This document shows, in pieces, positions 7,666 through 19,500 of a DNA stretch of 21,348 nucleotides (its first letter is position 1; the number at the start of each line of letters is the position of its first letter). The translations under genes and the position numbers were made by a program. The notes under the pieces were generated by a model, which was not told the DNA's origin, searched no databases, and was given only the letters and a program-made list of their open reading frames with translations. The stretch lies in contig NW_003113964.1 of assembly GCF_000003605.2 (NCBI RefSeq), positions 10,658 through 32,005 on the forward strand. The letters run 5' to 3'. Source of the DNA: Saccoglossus kowalevskii (taxonomy: Eukaryota; Hemichordata; Enteropneusta; Harrimaniidae).

Positions 7666-10000
7666 AGGAGAGCCTCCCAAAACACTAGACAGAATCCTTG
7701 AATTGAATTCTTATTCATTATAAATATCTAGAACTTTGTTCAATTGCAAAATGGATGTACTTGTAACTAATGTTTTTATTCTAATTGTGCTGTTTGTAAT
7801 CTGTAAAACTAAAAACCAGAGGAACTACAGGATAAGCACAGTCCATAATATGTCAAACTAGTTCTGCAAATGAGAACAGAATCAGCGATACAGCAGCACA
7901 TTATTATGTGTGGTGTGTGTTTTTTCCTCTCCATCTTTATAGATTTTTGGTAGAATAAATATTTGTTGTAATGATGTGTTACGCTTTCCGATATCACAAT
8001 TGCATTTAACAATATTGATCAAAGGTGCAGACGACTTTATAAAAATAGTTACACTTTATTCCAACAACAAAAATGAACCAAAATGTGTTGTATTTCTTCT
8101 TTTTCTTCAGGATTTTTTTTTAGGCTTGGGAAGGTTCTTTCTAATTATCAATCTAATAATAATATTAATATTATTTATTAACTCATAGTATCTCCCGGAA
8201 AAGATAAAATGATTATGCATCATAAAACAAATAAAAGAAGAAAGAAAAACAACAACAAAACACTATTAATGCTCCAAACCCATTCAAGACAAGTCTTAAT
8301 GGTCTTAATGAACTGAGCTATGGGAAGTGACATATGTTTGTTGCTTATAATGAATGATGGAAATGAACCAGACAAACATGTCATTACCAGCCTTGATCAT
8401 GTTAAGTCTGTAGCAGAGAATCTCTGTCAATTTATTCATAGCTTTGTTTTTTATAAACTACATTTACACTATGAGATGAGAACTAATTTAGCTATTTTAC
8501 ACCGAATCAAAAAATGTTTTCGGAACTCGCTAGAAAGGGATGACTGCAATGGCAAAAAAATTACAAAGAACAAATTGCATGAAACATACAATGTCGATAG
8601 TGTATGTGGTTTCTGGATACATGTGTAATTATAAAAAAAGTGTGCAACCAAACACAACAGCGATGAACATCAATGGCATGATAACAACAAATTTAGTAAC
8701 TGTCAAGATATGTAAGAATATAATTACACATCCTTGTTGACACATGTGTATTATTTCACTCTTATTAAAACTTTCACATTTTCACAAATGAACAAATTTG
8801 TGCTGGAAGCCTTCACCACAGTCAATCTGTGCATTCACTAAATTAAAAAATTATTTCAGGAGAAAATCATGTAGCCAAACAATCATAGTTCTGATTTAGT
8901 TTACCGTACTTAACAAACACTGATTATGTTGTTGTATAAATAACACCCGATCAGGTTGATAATTGTTTAGTCATCACAGTTCATCGTCTAATGATGTCAT
9001 GACAGAGGTAGGACTGTACAAAGGCTGGTAAATGTCAAAATGTCTTCACATACAACACACCATATCAGCAGCTGTGCTCAGTTTGTTTTCACACATACCG
9101 GGTAATACATCTCTGACATCAATGTGAATTCATAAATGCACACATGCTTTGGTTTGTTGAAATAAACACTTTGAGTGTGTATTTTTCTTGTTAGGCAGCT
9201 GTACTGCCCCCAGTGGGTGAGGAGTTAATTAGCATATTAAAGGTGTATTAGGCTGAGAAAAAAAATATCTATGTTTTTCGTTTTCGCGCGCATCATTTTG
9301 AACTATGTGCCTCAGACGTTTTTCCTTCTAAAGCATTCCAAAATGCACTTGTACTCGCACTTGTATTCAATTGTACTCAAATTTCCCCCATTTTAGCTCA
9401 TTCAAAAAATCAAAACAGTAGTTACATCATTCACAAGTCATGTGTGTTAGTACCTGACTAATTTATTTTTTATCTGGAAATACTCCATGTTCGCTTGAAC
9501 GCAACATATGCTATGAAATCTCATTAACTTTTTAATAGAGTTTTAAAAAAGTAGGACAACTTGAAATACCCTGATTTTTTCTAAAGTAGTCCACAGAGAG
9601 ACGTCAGTTTCATGTGCAATTCAATAGATTTGTTCATGCCCGAAGCTTCTGAATCTATACGAATTCTCAGCACTTTTTGTGAACAATTTCTGATCCAGAT
9701 ATCTTCAGTTGCGAATAATTGTTGCTTTTGGTGTACGACACGTACTTCATTCATCAAAAGCTACAAAGAAAATATATCGGGTAATATAGCATTAAGCCTT
9801 TATGTAGTGGAATCCCACAGAATTTTATGGTTCTCTTTATCCCGTGAATCTTAAATCAAGTGAAACGCTAAAACTGTCATACTGTACATATAAATACTCA
9901 GGTTGTGTGCTATAAAAACGCACCAATCTTTTCTTGCCTCAAGGGGTATTCTTACTGAATTTAAATCTACTGAACATGTATGCAATGCATTATGGGAAAG
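7666..10000. other. Long non-coding stretch, no gene recognised
   Basis: No supported gene. Open stretches at 8320-8628 (102 codons), 7976-8188 and 9612-9854 lack recognisable motifs or flanking exon signals. 9195-9240 carries TGCCCCCAGTGGG followed by TTAATTAGCATATTAAAGG. A similar TTAATTAGCATATT occurs at about 14314, so both may be scraps of an unrecognised repeat. Read as intron sequence. Confidence 0.45.
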
Positions 10001-10002
10001 TA

Positions 10003-10211
10003 CTGTAAAATAACTAATTTTTCACTGGGTTTAAATTTCACTGATTTACCATTTCAGGCATATTCAGTGGGTTTTAAATTCACGGTTTGGTCATCTAGAT
10101 AATGTGTTCTATGCTAAATTTTACATATTCACTGTGTTTTAATTTAGCGCATTTTTCCAGTCAGCGAAATAAGCTAAATTAAAACCCAGTGAATAATTAC
10201 CCCCTTTACAG
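10003..10211 (+). mobile_element. MITE family B, copy 1 (TA-flanked)
   Basis: A 209-bp element starting CTGTAAAATAACTAA and ending CCCCCTTTACAG, flanked by TA on both sides (10001-10002 and 10212-10213). The terminal inverted repeats share CTGTAAA and then TTCACTGGGTTT. It differs from the copy at 19701-19908 at only four positions by my count, one of them an indel. TA duplication fits the Tc1/mariner superfamily, though the transposase source is not shown. No coding capacity. Confidence 0.85.
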
Positions 10212-10213
10212 TA

Positions 10214-11835
10214 ATTCTTGGATTGGATATCATGGATAAGGTTTCTTATCAATAACAATATAATAATATTTTAGCAATTGTTATCTAGTAAAGTTTGTTG
10301 ATAATATGAAACACTTTTACCGAACCAATACAGACTATAATAAAATAACAATTTTGAAGAAAAATTCAGATTCTTGTCTCTGGAAAATTTGTTGGTGATT
10401 TCGCAGTGTGTTGTCATTTTCTGTTTCTTAATGGCCCATATAAAAACAAAAACACAATTGTCACAGGGAAATTATTGTGTAAGTTTCGTCCAAAATAAAC
10501 TTTTAAAAATTGTTGCTTTAGTCATGTATGTCAAGTGCAGCCCAACATTGGAATGATTTGACCTCCATTTAGACCTGTTATATGTAGTCCTTTCTTAGTG
10601 ATGATACTTGTCAGGTCAAAATACCTTTTTTAGCATTCTAGACATGTCTGTTAAAATGGTGATGGCACTGCCTAAATATTATAAATGAGTCATACTGGTA
10701 ATAAAGGTCAAGTTCATTTCTATATTGTAATTAGATAAGTCATGCATTCATGCAATAGACTGTAACCTTTGACCTGAAATAATAATATTTTTCATATTTT
10801 TTTCATATAAATTGTCACTAGTTGAATATTTCTCTGATTTCTTGAAGACGCCAGTGACATTCACAAAATGTTGTCTTCATAAACATTCTCCATTATCAAC
10901 TCAAGCCTTGACGGAGAAGATTTTTTGATTCACCATAGATGTATTTTTATATTTTGATAAATATGTACTGCATAAATATTATAATTTTTACAAGAGACTG
11001 TACTGTAATTTTCTGTATTGGAAAATGACAAAGGTGAATCTATGAACAAAATACTGAAACATATTTTAATGATTTGCCGTAAAATAAATATGTGCTTCTG
11101 ATAGAGCAAATATGGTACTTGTTTTTAAAAAGTGAATGTCACTGTATTTGTTCTATAAATTGATGTAAAAATAGTCTGATTGACTCTAATCTCTAAATGT
11201 CATAAACACATGCTATGTGTTTGCTGTATGTGTTAATAACGTTAGTCTATGAATAATACAGTACTATAAATGCCGTCAACAATATACTGACATAATATGT
11301 AGATAGTCATAAAATAAATGAATATTTTAAGTATTCTTGTCACATATAAAATTAGATTGACTGTAATTCATCTCCGTAATAACTATTATTTATTATTAGT
11401 ATTTGTCTTGGTTTTTATATGTAGTATTTTATGTTCCAAAAACATGTATTTTTTATTTCACTTTCAAACATAAACCGTTAATTTAGATTCATTCTCTTTG
11501 AATTCTCTTAAGAATTGCTTCTTATTTTGAGTCTATTGACAGCGTGATTCTAACTCAATTCAAAAACACTGCATGATATAGCATACATATGAATGTCAAT
11601 TTGTTTTGTGAAGTCACTGGCAGGGGACATGTGACATTTAGAATGTCCGTCTCCCATGTGCAAAGTACATTTAAGGTATGCATCAAATTTGCTCTGTCAG
11701 TGTGCGTGTCAGTGTTTTTTTCTACAACATCTCATCTGATGCATATATTTAAATTTGCATTATAATTAGTTAATTGTAAGAAACACTTTGAATTTGAATG
11801 AAATTTGTTACACGGGTGATTTGGGAAATCTGCAT
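10214..11835. other. Non-coding stretch, no feature recognised
   Basis: AT-rich, with no exon, domain or clear repeat seen. The short open stretch at 10374-10556 has no recognisable motif. Confidence 0.45.
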
Positions 11836-12218
11836 ATAATATGAGGTTATTACGAGGATACCTCAAAGTATGCACAAAGACTGACGCAAAGCGGAGGTCA
11901 ATGCAACGGTGTACTGCCTGAGTGCATACCGATACTTTGAGGTATCCCTGTAATAACCTAATTATTATACATTTTTTCCTTCCAAGGATACATCATGGGA
12001 ATGCTGAAATTCAAAATGATCGAAACAGAATCAGCAAACTTTGTGTGGAGTCCGGTCAAATCCTGGTGGCAGCCATGTTTGTTTTCATTATTAGAGGACG
12101 TTTACGTGTGTAATAATTCCATATTTGGAATTCGCATTTCCTAATATGGTAGGATGAAAATACCCCGTAAAATACCACACAATTACAACATGCTGTAACT
12201 TATGGCGTTATGGTGACC
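11836..12218 (-). mobile_element. Palindrome-ended MITE family P, copy 2 (inverted relative to copy 1)
   Basis: Reverse complement of the element at 4104-4526. The palindromic end comes first on the + strand, followed by CCAAGGATACATCATGGGAATGC, AGCCATGTTTG, CATTTCCTAATATGG, and GGTGACC at the far edge. At about 383 bp it is shorter than copy 1, mostly through loss inside the palindrome loop. The left edge follows ATAATATG and the right edge is near GGTGACCGATATAATA. Divergence from copy 1 is clear, so both are old insertions. Confidence 0.75.
11844..11959. repeat. Inverted repeat inside MITE P copy 2
   Basis: The arms start AGGTTATTAC and end GTAATAACCT, with CTCAAAGTAT matched by ATACTTTGAG. 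The loop is shortened compared with copy 1 and lacks its 16-bp direct repeat. Confidence 0.8.
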
Positions 12219-13026
12219 GATATAATAAACAGTAGTTATATTTGAATTCCATGCATATAAGTTAAATAATTTACATAATTGTGAAATATACTATATTTTT
12301 AGTTCCTGTGTGCAGAGCACAAACATTGTCTGTTTGTGTAGTTTGATTGAAATGAAAGTTTGTACAAATGTGATTAGTAAACTTTAATTAAATGCTCAAT
12401 AATAACAGGCTAATAAAATACAAAAATAGCTGTGTGTGATTTTCAGTACAAAAATATGAGTGTAAAATGAATGAGAGAAAGGTAGTTACCAGTATTTTTC
12501 AAAGCTGAATTATATATGAATTATTTTTTTTAATGATTTAAAAAAAATGTTAAGTTAATCATGTTGGAATTTAATAATTATCCTAAATTTGATTAGTATT
12601 TTATTTTTAATAATTTGTAATATTACATCCATATATCATTTGAAAAGACAATTAGCAATTATATGTTTTCTGCATATGTGTAAAATATGCAGCGATTTCA
12701 GAATTGCATCTGAGTCATACATGTACATATACTGTGTTGATTTATCATTCTGACATTATACAATGTTCAGGTCAGCTGTTATGTTCTCATATATATTATA
12801 ATAGTAGTACTGGTACTGTAGATGCATTCATCAAGTTAAATCCTAATCTTAGTTTGAAGGTGGTGCAGTATATTAATAACTACTGTCTAGTATTAATTTA
12901 AAGGCTCATTCCATTTAAGTTTAAAGGCTCAATCCATTTCTCATAATAAATGTAGAATGTCTGTAAGAGAAAACAAATTAGAATATTTTCAACAAATCAC
13001 AGGCCTTTAACAAGTATCTAATTTTT
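12219..13026. other. Non-coding stretch with a small tandem duplication
   Basis: No gene seen. A 23-bp period duplication of TTTAAAGGCTCA-type sequence lies at about 12897-12938. The segment around 12765-12792 (CAGGTCAGCTG followed by ATGTTCTCATAT) has a diverged match at 20032-20058, possibly two scraps of one old repeat. Confidence 0.45.
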
Positions 13027-13068
13027 AGCTCCGCTGTCGACTTTGTCGAGTGGAGGTCGAGCGGAGCT
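13027..13068. repeat. 5' hairpin of the Helentron-like element
   Basis: AGCTCCGCT (13027-13035) pairs with AGCGGAGCT (13060-13068). The stem continues with CGAC/GTCG after a two-base bulge, giving about 13 pairs around a GC-rich loop. Confidence 0.8.
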
Positions 13069-13117
13069 TATCATATGAGTGATTGCCCGTCGTCGTCCGT
13101 GTCAATGTTTTACTTTT

Positions 13118-14150
13118 TCGACTTCTTCTTGAAAACTACATGCCTGAATGCTTTGATACTTGGTGTATATACCTTGGGTAGACCTCTCTCAGATTTGTTC
13201 ATTTCATGATCATATCTTTAATTCTCTAATTTTGGTGAATATTTTTGGTAAAAAGTGATATTTTTGACTTCTTGTTAAAAACCGCAAGTCCAATTGCTTT
13301 GATATTACATGTATAGGTACTACATGTGGATCTCTCTCAGATTTGTTCATTTTGTAATGATATCTTTAGTTCTCTAATTTTGGTGAATATTTTTGTCATT
13401 TTTGGTAAAAAGTGATATTTTCGACTTCTTGTTAAAAACCGCAAGTCCAATTGCTTTGATATTACATATATAGGTACTACATGTGGATCTCTCTCAGATT
13501 TGTTCATTTTGTAATGATATCTTTAGTTCTCTAATTTTAATGAATATTTTTGTCATTTTTGGTAAAAAGTGATATTTTCAACTTCTTGTTAAAAACCGCA
13601 AGCCCAATTGCTTTGATATTACATATATAGGTACTACCGTACATGTGGACTTCTCTCAGATTTGTTCATTTTGTAATGATATCTTTAATTCTCTAATTTT
13701 GGTGAATATTTTTGTCATTTTTGGTAAAAAGTGATATTTTCAACTTCTTGTTAAAAACCACAAGTCCAATTGCTTTGATATTACATATATAGGTACTACA
13801 TGTGGACCACTCTCAAATTTGTTTATTTTGTAATGATATCGTCAATTCTCTAATTTTGGTGAATATTTTTGTCATTTTTGGTAAAAAGTGATATTTTCGA
13901 CTTCTTGTTAAAAACCGCAAGTCCAATTGCTTTGATATTACATATATAGGTACTACATGTGGACCTCTCTTAGATTTATTCATTTTGTAATGATATCTTT
14001 AATTCTCTAATTTTGGTGAATATTTTTGTCATTTTTGGTAAAAAATGATATTTTCTTCTTGTTAAAAACCACAATCATTTATGGTGAAAAATGATATTTT
14101 TGAATTCTTGTTGAAAACAGCAAGTCCCATTGCATTGATACTATGCATAT
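13118..14150 (+). repeat. Minisatellite of about 157-bp units
   Basis: The unit is marked by ACTTCTTGTTAAAAACC, CAATTGCTTTGATATTACAT, AGGTACTAC and TTCATTTTGTAATGATATC. AGGTAC starts at 13315, 13472, 13629, 13791 and 13948, giving spacings of 157, 157, 162 and 157 bp. The 162-bp unit has a 5-bp insertion. The first unit, from about 13118, is diverged and lacks a 9-bp TCATTTTTG block. The last units (after about 14055) are truncated or deleted. Units in the middle are the most alike, as expected when an array homogenises from within. Confidence 0.9.
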
Positions 14151-14217
14151 TGTTCATTTTCTAATGATATCTTCTGTTCTTTAATTGAAATGTGCATTGC
14201 TAACAGCGGAGCTATCT

Positions 14218-14231
14218 CAGCCGAGAGGCTG
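14218..14231. repeat. 3' terminal hairpin of the Helentron-like element
   Basis: A five-base stem, CAGCC/GGCTG, with a GAGA loop, five bases after the 3' subterminal inverted repeat. Such a hairpin near the 3' end is thought to signal the end of rolling-circle transposition. Confidence 0.6.
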
Positions 14232-16634
14232 CTTGTTTTAGTTACAAATAATGTTAGAATAGTACTCTTAATTGTTATTGGTGGAAAGTTGTGCATGAAT
14301 TATTTGCATATTAATTAGCATATTTTAGCGTATTTTGAAAGTTTGCTGGTCTAATGGCAATTTTTCCCCAAAAACCTTTTAACCTTTTCATTTCATTCAA
14401 CCTTGGTATAGATATCACTTATGGTGCGTTACTGATGCACATCGTTTTGTTATGTGATTCATTTTAAAAGCTCACTAGTGAACATTTTGTTTTTTCTTCT
14501 ACCCATTTCTCCACTGAATTTATTTCACTTTGGTACAAAGTCACATAATGAATAATGAATCTTTTTGATGAAATTTCATTGTCTAAAAACCATTTTTGTC
14601 TATAAAAAATAAATTTTGGACCAAATTGAATCCAAATTTTTTTTTAAAAATGTAAAACATTGTGTGGGTTTTATTTTTGTGTAAGTTAACAAAAAATTGC
14701 CTTGACACACAAAGGGTTAATGATTGTAACACTGAACTTTATCTAGATTGGTCTAGAAATAACCCAGCCCTAAAATTGTGTAAGCCATAACCAGTTTACT
14801 CTACTAGTTGATTGTTTAGAGTGTGCTCTGTGTGTGATTTTATTTCATTCAAGGATGTTCTATTTCATGCTTGTTGAAAACTGAAATTAAGCAGGAAATT
14901 TTAAACTTCAAACATAAATGATTTTTTATTTTCATTATGTGTTAATTTCTGCTGTTCCAAATATTGAATTATTTATGACATTAATATTTCACTCACTAAA
15001 CAATATTTCACTAGAATATGTGATTAAAAAGCAACTTGAATCATAAAAAGAAGTATCAAGTTCCTTGTATAAACACTTGTGTTACAATGAACAGAATGTT
15101 ATTTTATTCAAAATCAGCTAGTAAGGCATCATATTATGCAGATCTGTGCTGAGACGGTGCATCCTGTCATGACCTAACATATTGTAGGTATGTCAGAAAT
15201 GACTAGTAAGCATTTACTTTGTTAAAGGTGAAGTGTACAGACACAATTTATGACAACTCTCTTTTATAGCTCTAAAGTTAAATATTTTCTCCAGTGGGCG
15301 TTAGCCGGCGAGCCAAGTACAAAACTGTTGGTTGCCAAAACTTATCATGTTTCAGAAATACATAAAACACTGCACAGATGTGATGTACCTAGTAATTTTC
15401 TCACCTGATATTGGGTCACTATGGCGGATATCAAAATATATGTGCTCTGTGTGTTAAATTAGGAGTAGAAGTGTGCCATAATAAGCCAGTCATATATATA
15501 AATGAATTATTTAATCTTCATGATAATCAAAGTGTTTGCAATGTGAAGGGTTGATTTCACCTATCAGGCTAACAGGTTACCAAAGTTGTTGAATGTCTTT
15601 GGTGATTCTTTGAAAAGAACAGTAACAGTATACGCCTGCCCTCTATGGTGTAGTTCAGTTTGAATCCTTGACAACTGTAGAGGGCGGTATTCAGTAACTG
15701 GTGATTGTTTCTAAGCAGAAGTGTTCACTGTTTTTTAACCATGGAACCAAGTTTGTCAATCAAAAGTTGAGGCAATTGAACCATGTGAATTTACAGTGTT
15801 TGAGTACACAAATTTAAATTCTAAATATTAAATTTAAAATATTGATCTGGGCATTATCCCCACTATGTCATCCAGTGATTTTGCAACTTTGATTTTTATG
15901 CTACCTCTAACCTTTCACTAGTCACATTTAAGATTTGTTTTTGACAAATTATGTAACTTTTTCCACTAATAGCTAAAGAAAATTCCAAATTAAGAGTTAT
16001 TTAAAAACATGTCATCATTCACAAAAATGTAAACTAATTGTCAGTAAAACTTATTGTTTAAAATGAAGTGTTTTAATCTGGTAAATGTTGTGATCTTTCA
16101 GAATGGTACTTTCATCCTGTTTGTCAAGCTGTTTGGTAATTGGCTATGAATTACATTATGTAAGTTGGTAAAGAAAAATAATGTTGTATTAGCCGCGATG
16201 GATAAAAATGTCTTTAGCTTTAGTGAATTCTGGGGAAAAAAATTCTGAGTTAATCCCTTGTATCTTATTTGATTTCACTTAATGAGAGTAATTAATACCT
16301 GGATAACGTCCAGAAAAAATATTAAAATCTTTCTGGTCATTTAAAAACATGCACATAAAATAGTGACACATTTTAGAATATATGCACAGAAATTATAACC
16401 ACTTTCCTTTCTCATAATTATCTCTCTTCATTTTGTACTTGTTAGATTCCTTTGTTTTATACTGAAGCAAAAAAAATATTATGCATATTTGTAATGATGT
16501 CAATTTGCTTTAACATGGATAGTTTATTGTGGTCCACTCATTGATAAATTAGATAATTGGCTGTACTGCGGGAGATATTAACTTCCGTCTGTCTCGCTTA
16601 TTTAGAACTCGTTCTTCAAATATATGACTTTGAC

Positions 16635-16648
16635 ATTACCATAGCAAC
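16635..16648 (+). promoter_or_regulatory. RFX X-box-like motif
   Basis: ATTACCATAGCAAC matches the X-box consensus GTNRCCNNRGYAAC at 13 of 14 positions (A instead of the first G). Function is unproven. Confidence 0.3.
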
Positions 16649-18543
16649 TGTTATGTCATTATCTCATTAAACAGCTACTGGATGCTTGGCAACAGTCTCA
16701 TCTAAGAGAGGAATGTAAGCCTTTCATGGCTTGATAACATTTTTTTTTCTCTTGATTAAAAGAATATATTAGTCTGGAAATATTTATCGGATATATTAAT
16801 GTTGAATCTTGAGTGACAAGTCGTTGTAAGTATGTATTTTTTATTATTATTTATCAGGTACATCTACAGATGTTTCAACTGATTACAAAATGTCTTATCC
16901 CAGCATTGCCTTTTGATAAACTAAAATTCTAAATGAACAGATCTGAAAAACCATGATTTGGTATCCACTTATCGCAGATCTTCAGAATATTGTCAGTCAG
17001 TTTGTTATTTCTTTTAGAAGATTCTTCATTTAGCCATTCATAAACACAGTAATGTTACAAGGATATTGTACTGTCTCTGTAAAATTGAAATAATTATTAA
17101 CTATTGTGTATTACCCTTTATGTATATTATGTATTATTAACAACTACTATTCTTAAGACTACTTGAAAGCCTCCACGCAGTCACTGGTTGTCAATATTTT
17201 ATTGTATTGAGAAAGCTCTACCAAGCAATGTGTTAATTACTCATTAACCACTTAAATGCACATGGACCAAATGGTTATAACTTTTCATCCCGTACAGTTC
17301 TTAACTTTGACATTCCATACTTTAATATCATGAAACCGATGACATGCAAGATTATTTAGTGATTTTCTAAAAAATATTTGTTTGTGGTTTTAATATCTAA
17401 TAGTTGCATATAAACGTTTATAATTGAGACCATTTTCTAAGTTATATAAGTTTGTGACAGTATTGAATGATAAATATAAAAACATGTGACTTAGAAGAAT
17501 TAACTATTTCATCCAAATGTGACCATTTCCATAAGCTACACAAATCATTAGAAATAAAATTAGCAATTTATATAATGTTATTTCTACTATCCACATTTAA
17601 TTCAATTAAAATGCAAGCCTACATGGATTTGCTATTTAATTAAGTTTAATTAAATTGCAACCCTATATAGAATTGCTTTATAATCAACCATAACCCAAAT
17701 TATAATCACAGTTTATTGGTTACAGGTCGTGACCAAAATTTTGAAAAAAATAACATTGATGCTCTGAGGGTTAATACTATTCTGGAAGAATAATTAATTT
17801 CTATTTTATGATGTAAGTTGAATTCATTACTCCAGCCTCTTAAATTTATCATAGTTATAGTATCAATTATATAAATCTTAGCAAAATAAAACATAGTGAA
17901 GCTGTAGTGTGTATGGTAAACCTTTGATTGTGACTTGAATGATGAACAGTCATGTGACACTAACTGTAAATGTTATCGTTATTTGATAGGACATATCTCA
18001 ATAAATTGTGGGAAATATGCATTATTAACTGAAAGTACATGTAGATATGTGACTCTGTTATCACATTAAATGATTAGACATGTTTGTATTAATGTGAACA
18101 CTTGCCAAATCTTTACAGAAAATATTGTACCCTGGTACTTAAATATCTCCATGCACATTTAAATTATATCAGTTGAGAGAAAACTTAATAAAAACAACTT
18201 GAATTTACCTGTACCTGTACCTAAACCATTTTATTTACACTGTTGTCACTATGTGTATTTTTATAATATATATTGATATTTAATTTTGAGACCCAAAAGT
18301 TTTCATTTGAAATTAGTCTCATTCATATTCTAATAAAATGATTGGATTGTCCAGGCATTCCCCATTCCTCAAAATGCTTGTGCAGCAATCAGACAGTACT
18401 GCGTACATCACTGCATGAGCTGATACAATGATGATAGCTAATATTTGTGTACATGCCATAGTTGACTTCAGTGTAGAAGTATGCTTTATTTTCTTATAGC
18501 TACATTGTAACTTACCAGGTAATAGCACAATTATAGCTTAATA

Positions 18544-18583
18544 GTGAAAATACGAGGCTGTCTGTGAAAATACGAGGCTGTCT
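18544..18583 (+). repeat. Perfect 20-bp tandem duplication
   Basis: GTGAAAATACGAGGCTGTCT occurs twice with no mismatch and no gap. Confidence 0.95.
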
Positions 18584-18864
18584 GCTAAAATGACATACGT
18601 TTAGTTTTACAGCTGTTGGAACCTTTTAAAAACATATGAAAAGCCATAGGGTAAAAATATGATTCTTGATGCACCTGCAATTCTCAAATTTCACTGAACT
18701 GACAATTTCTTTATTGTGTACAACCTGATCTGCTCATGTGCAATGAATGATATCCTTTTCAAAAACAAGAAAAATGTCATTATAGTCTGTTAGACATCAA
18801 TTAACTTATTTTTTGTAAATGTCACATCTTCCTTTAAAAGGTTGTTGAATGTTTGGATCCACTC

Positions 18865-18878
18865 ATTGCCATGGTAAC
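18865..18878 (+). promoter_or_regulatory. RFX X-box-like motif
   Basis: ATTGCCATGGTAAC matches GTNRCCNNRGYAAC at 13 of 14 positions, with the same first-base change as the site at 16635. Confidence 0.3.
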
Positions 18879-19500
18879 AGAGAAGAGCTTGAGGGGATAA
18901 TGTGTCTGTTCTACCTAACTGCAAGCCGACCACATTCTCGATAGTTACGCGTATCTAACTAGTGCCTTACTGCATATATCTACAGAAGTGACTTTTTTTC
19001 ACATTGGCTGCTTTCTTTGTTGTCTTTGCTTTCAAACTTCACACAATGAATGGCATGTTTGTACCCAACCACTTGAGGTCAAAGTTCAGATCTAACTATT
19101 ATATTCAAGGGGTTGTCTCCTCTTGTTGTTTTTGATACTGGTGTAAATTTGTTTCAAATAAAAGAAAAACTATTGTTTTTGACATTTAACTCTTTGGTTT
19201 TGTTGTACTCTTTGGTTTTGTAGTTTTATTACACTAATAATAAATTCAGACAACTTTTAATGTAGATCTATCATTAAATTTTCATGACTAGTGTTAAAAG
19301 TTGACAACTTTCAGCCCATCTAAATTTCATGAAAGACACATTTTTGTTATCACAGTGAAATTATCAATCATTTTAAAATGTTATGAATTTTCCCTGAATC
19401 ATATGTTTAACCTCTAACTTGATGTGATTTGCAGATAATCTAAATGACAATTTTGTCTTTTTATAATTACATATTAATTGTTCGGCTTTATCCAGGTATA

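Larger units (their letters stand above)
13027..14240 (+). mobile_element. Helentron/HINE-like non-autonomous element with internal minisatellite
   Basis: AGCTCCGCTGT at 13027-13037 is matched by its exact reverse complement ACAGCGGAGCT at 14203-14213. A 3' hairpin, CAGCC-GAGA-GGCTG (14218-14231), follows a few bases later, then CTTGTTTTAG. Between them lies an array of about 157-bp units. Subterminal inverted repeats, a tandem-repeat core and a hairpin just inside the 3' end form the known layout of HINE/DINE-type elements, the non-autonomous relatives of Helentrons. Bivalve 'pearl'-type elements also have cores of about 160-bp repeats. A second hairpin lies at the 5' end (13027-13068). It encodes no protein. 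The outer edges are approximate, and there is no CTRR end as in canonical Helitrons. Confidence 0.65.
14241..19498. other. Long non-coding stretch, presumed intron
   Basis: No supported exon. Notable small items: TTTGCATATTAATTAGCATA near 14302-14323, an octamer-like dyad; an imperfect inverted repeat around TGCCCTCTA (about 15639) and TAGAGGGCG (about 15680); two RFX-like X-boxes at 16635-16648 and 18865-18878; and a 20-bp duplication at 18544-18583. Open stretches on the - strand at 17706-17960 and 18319-18528 have no recognisable motif. Confidence 0.45.

Noticed and set aside
8320-8628. A 102-codon open frame on the + strand starting MGSDICLLL
   Set aside because: No recognisable domain, no flanking exon signals and ordinary AT-rich composition; likely chance in a stop-poor stretch.
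9612-9854. An 80-codon open frame on the + strand
   Set aside because: No family recognised and no supporting splice or promoter context.
15630-15700. TAGAGGGCG-type motifs as a pair of CTCF sites
   Set aside because: Both differ from the core consensus at more than one position and form an imperfect inverted repeat, which a worn MITE explains as well.
18319-18528. A - strand frame whose inner methionine precedes a hydrophobic stretch and then a short cysteine-containing tail, like a small secreted peptide
   Set aside because: Hydrophobic runs are common in translated AT-rich DNA. There are too few cysteines and no promoter or splice signals around it.
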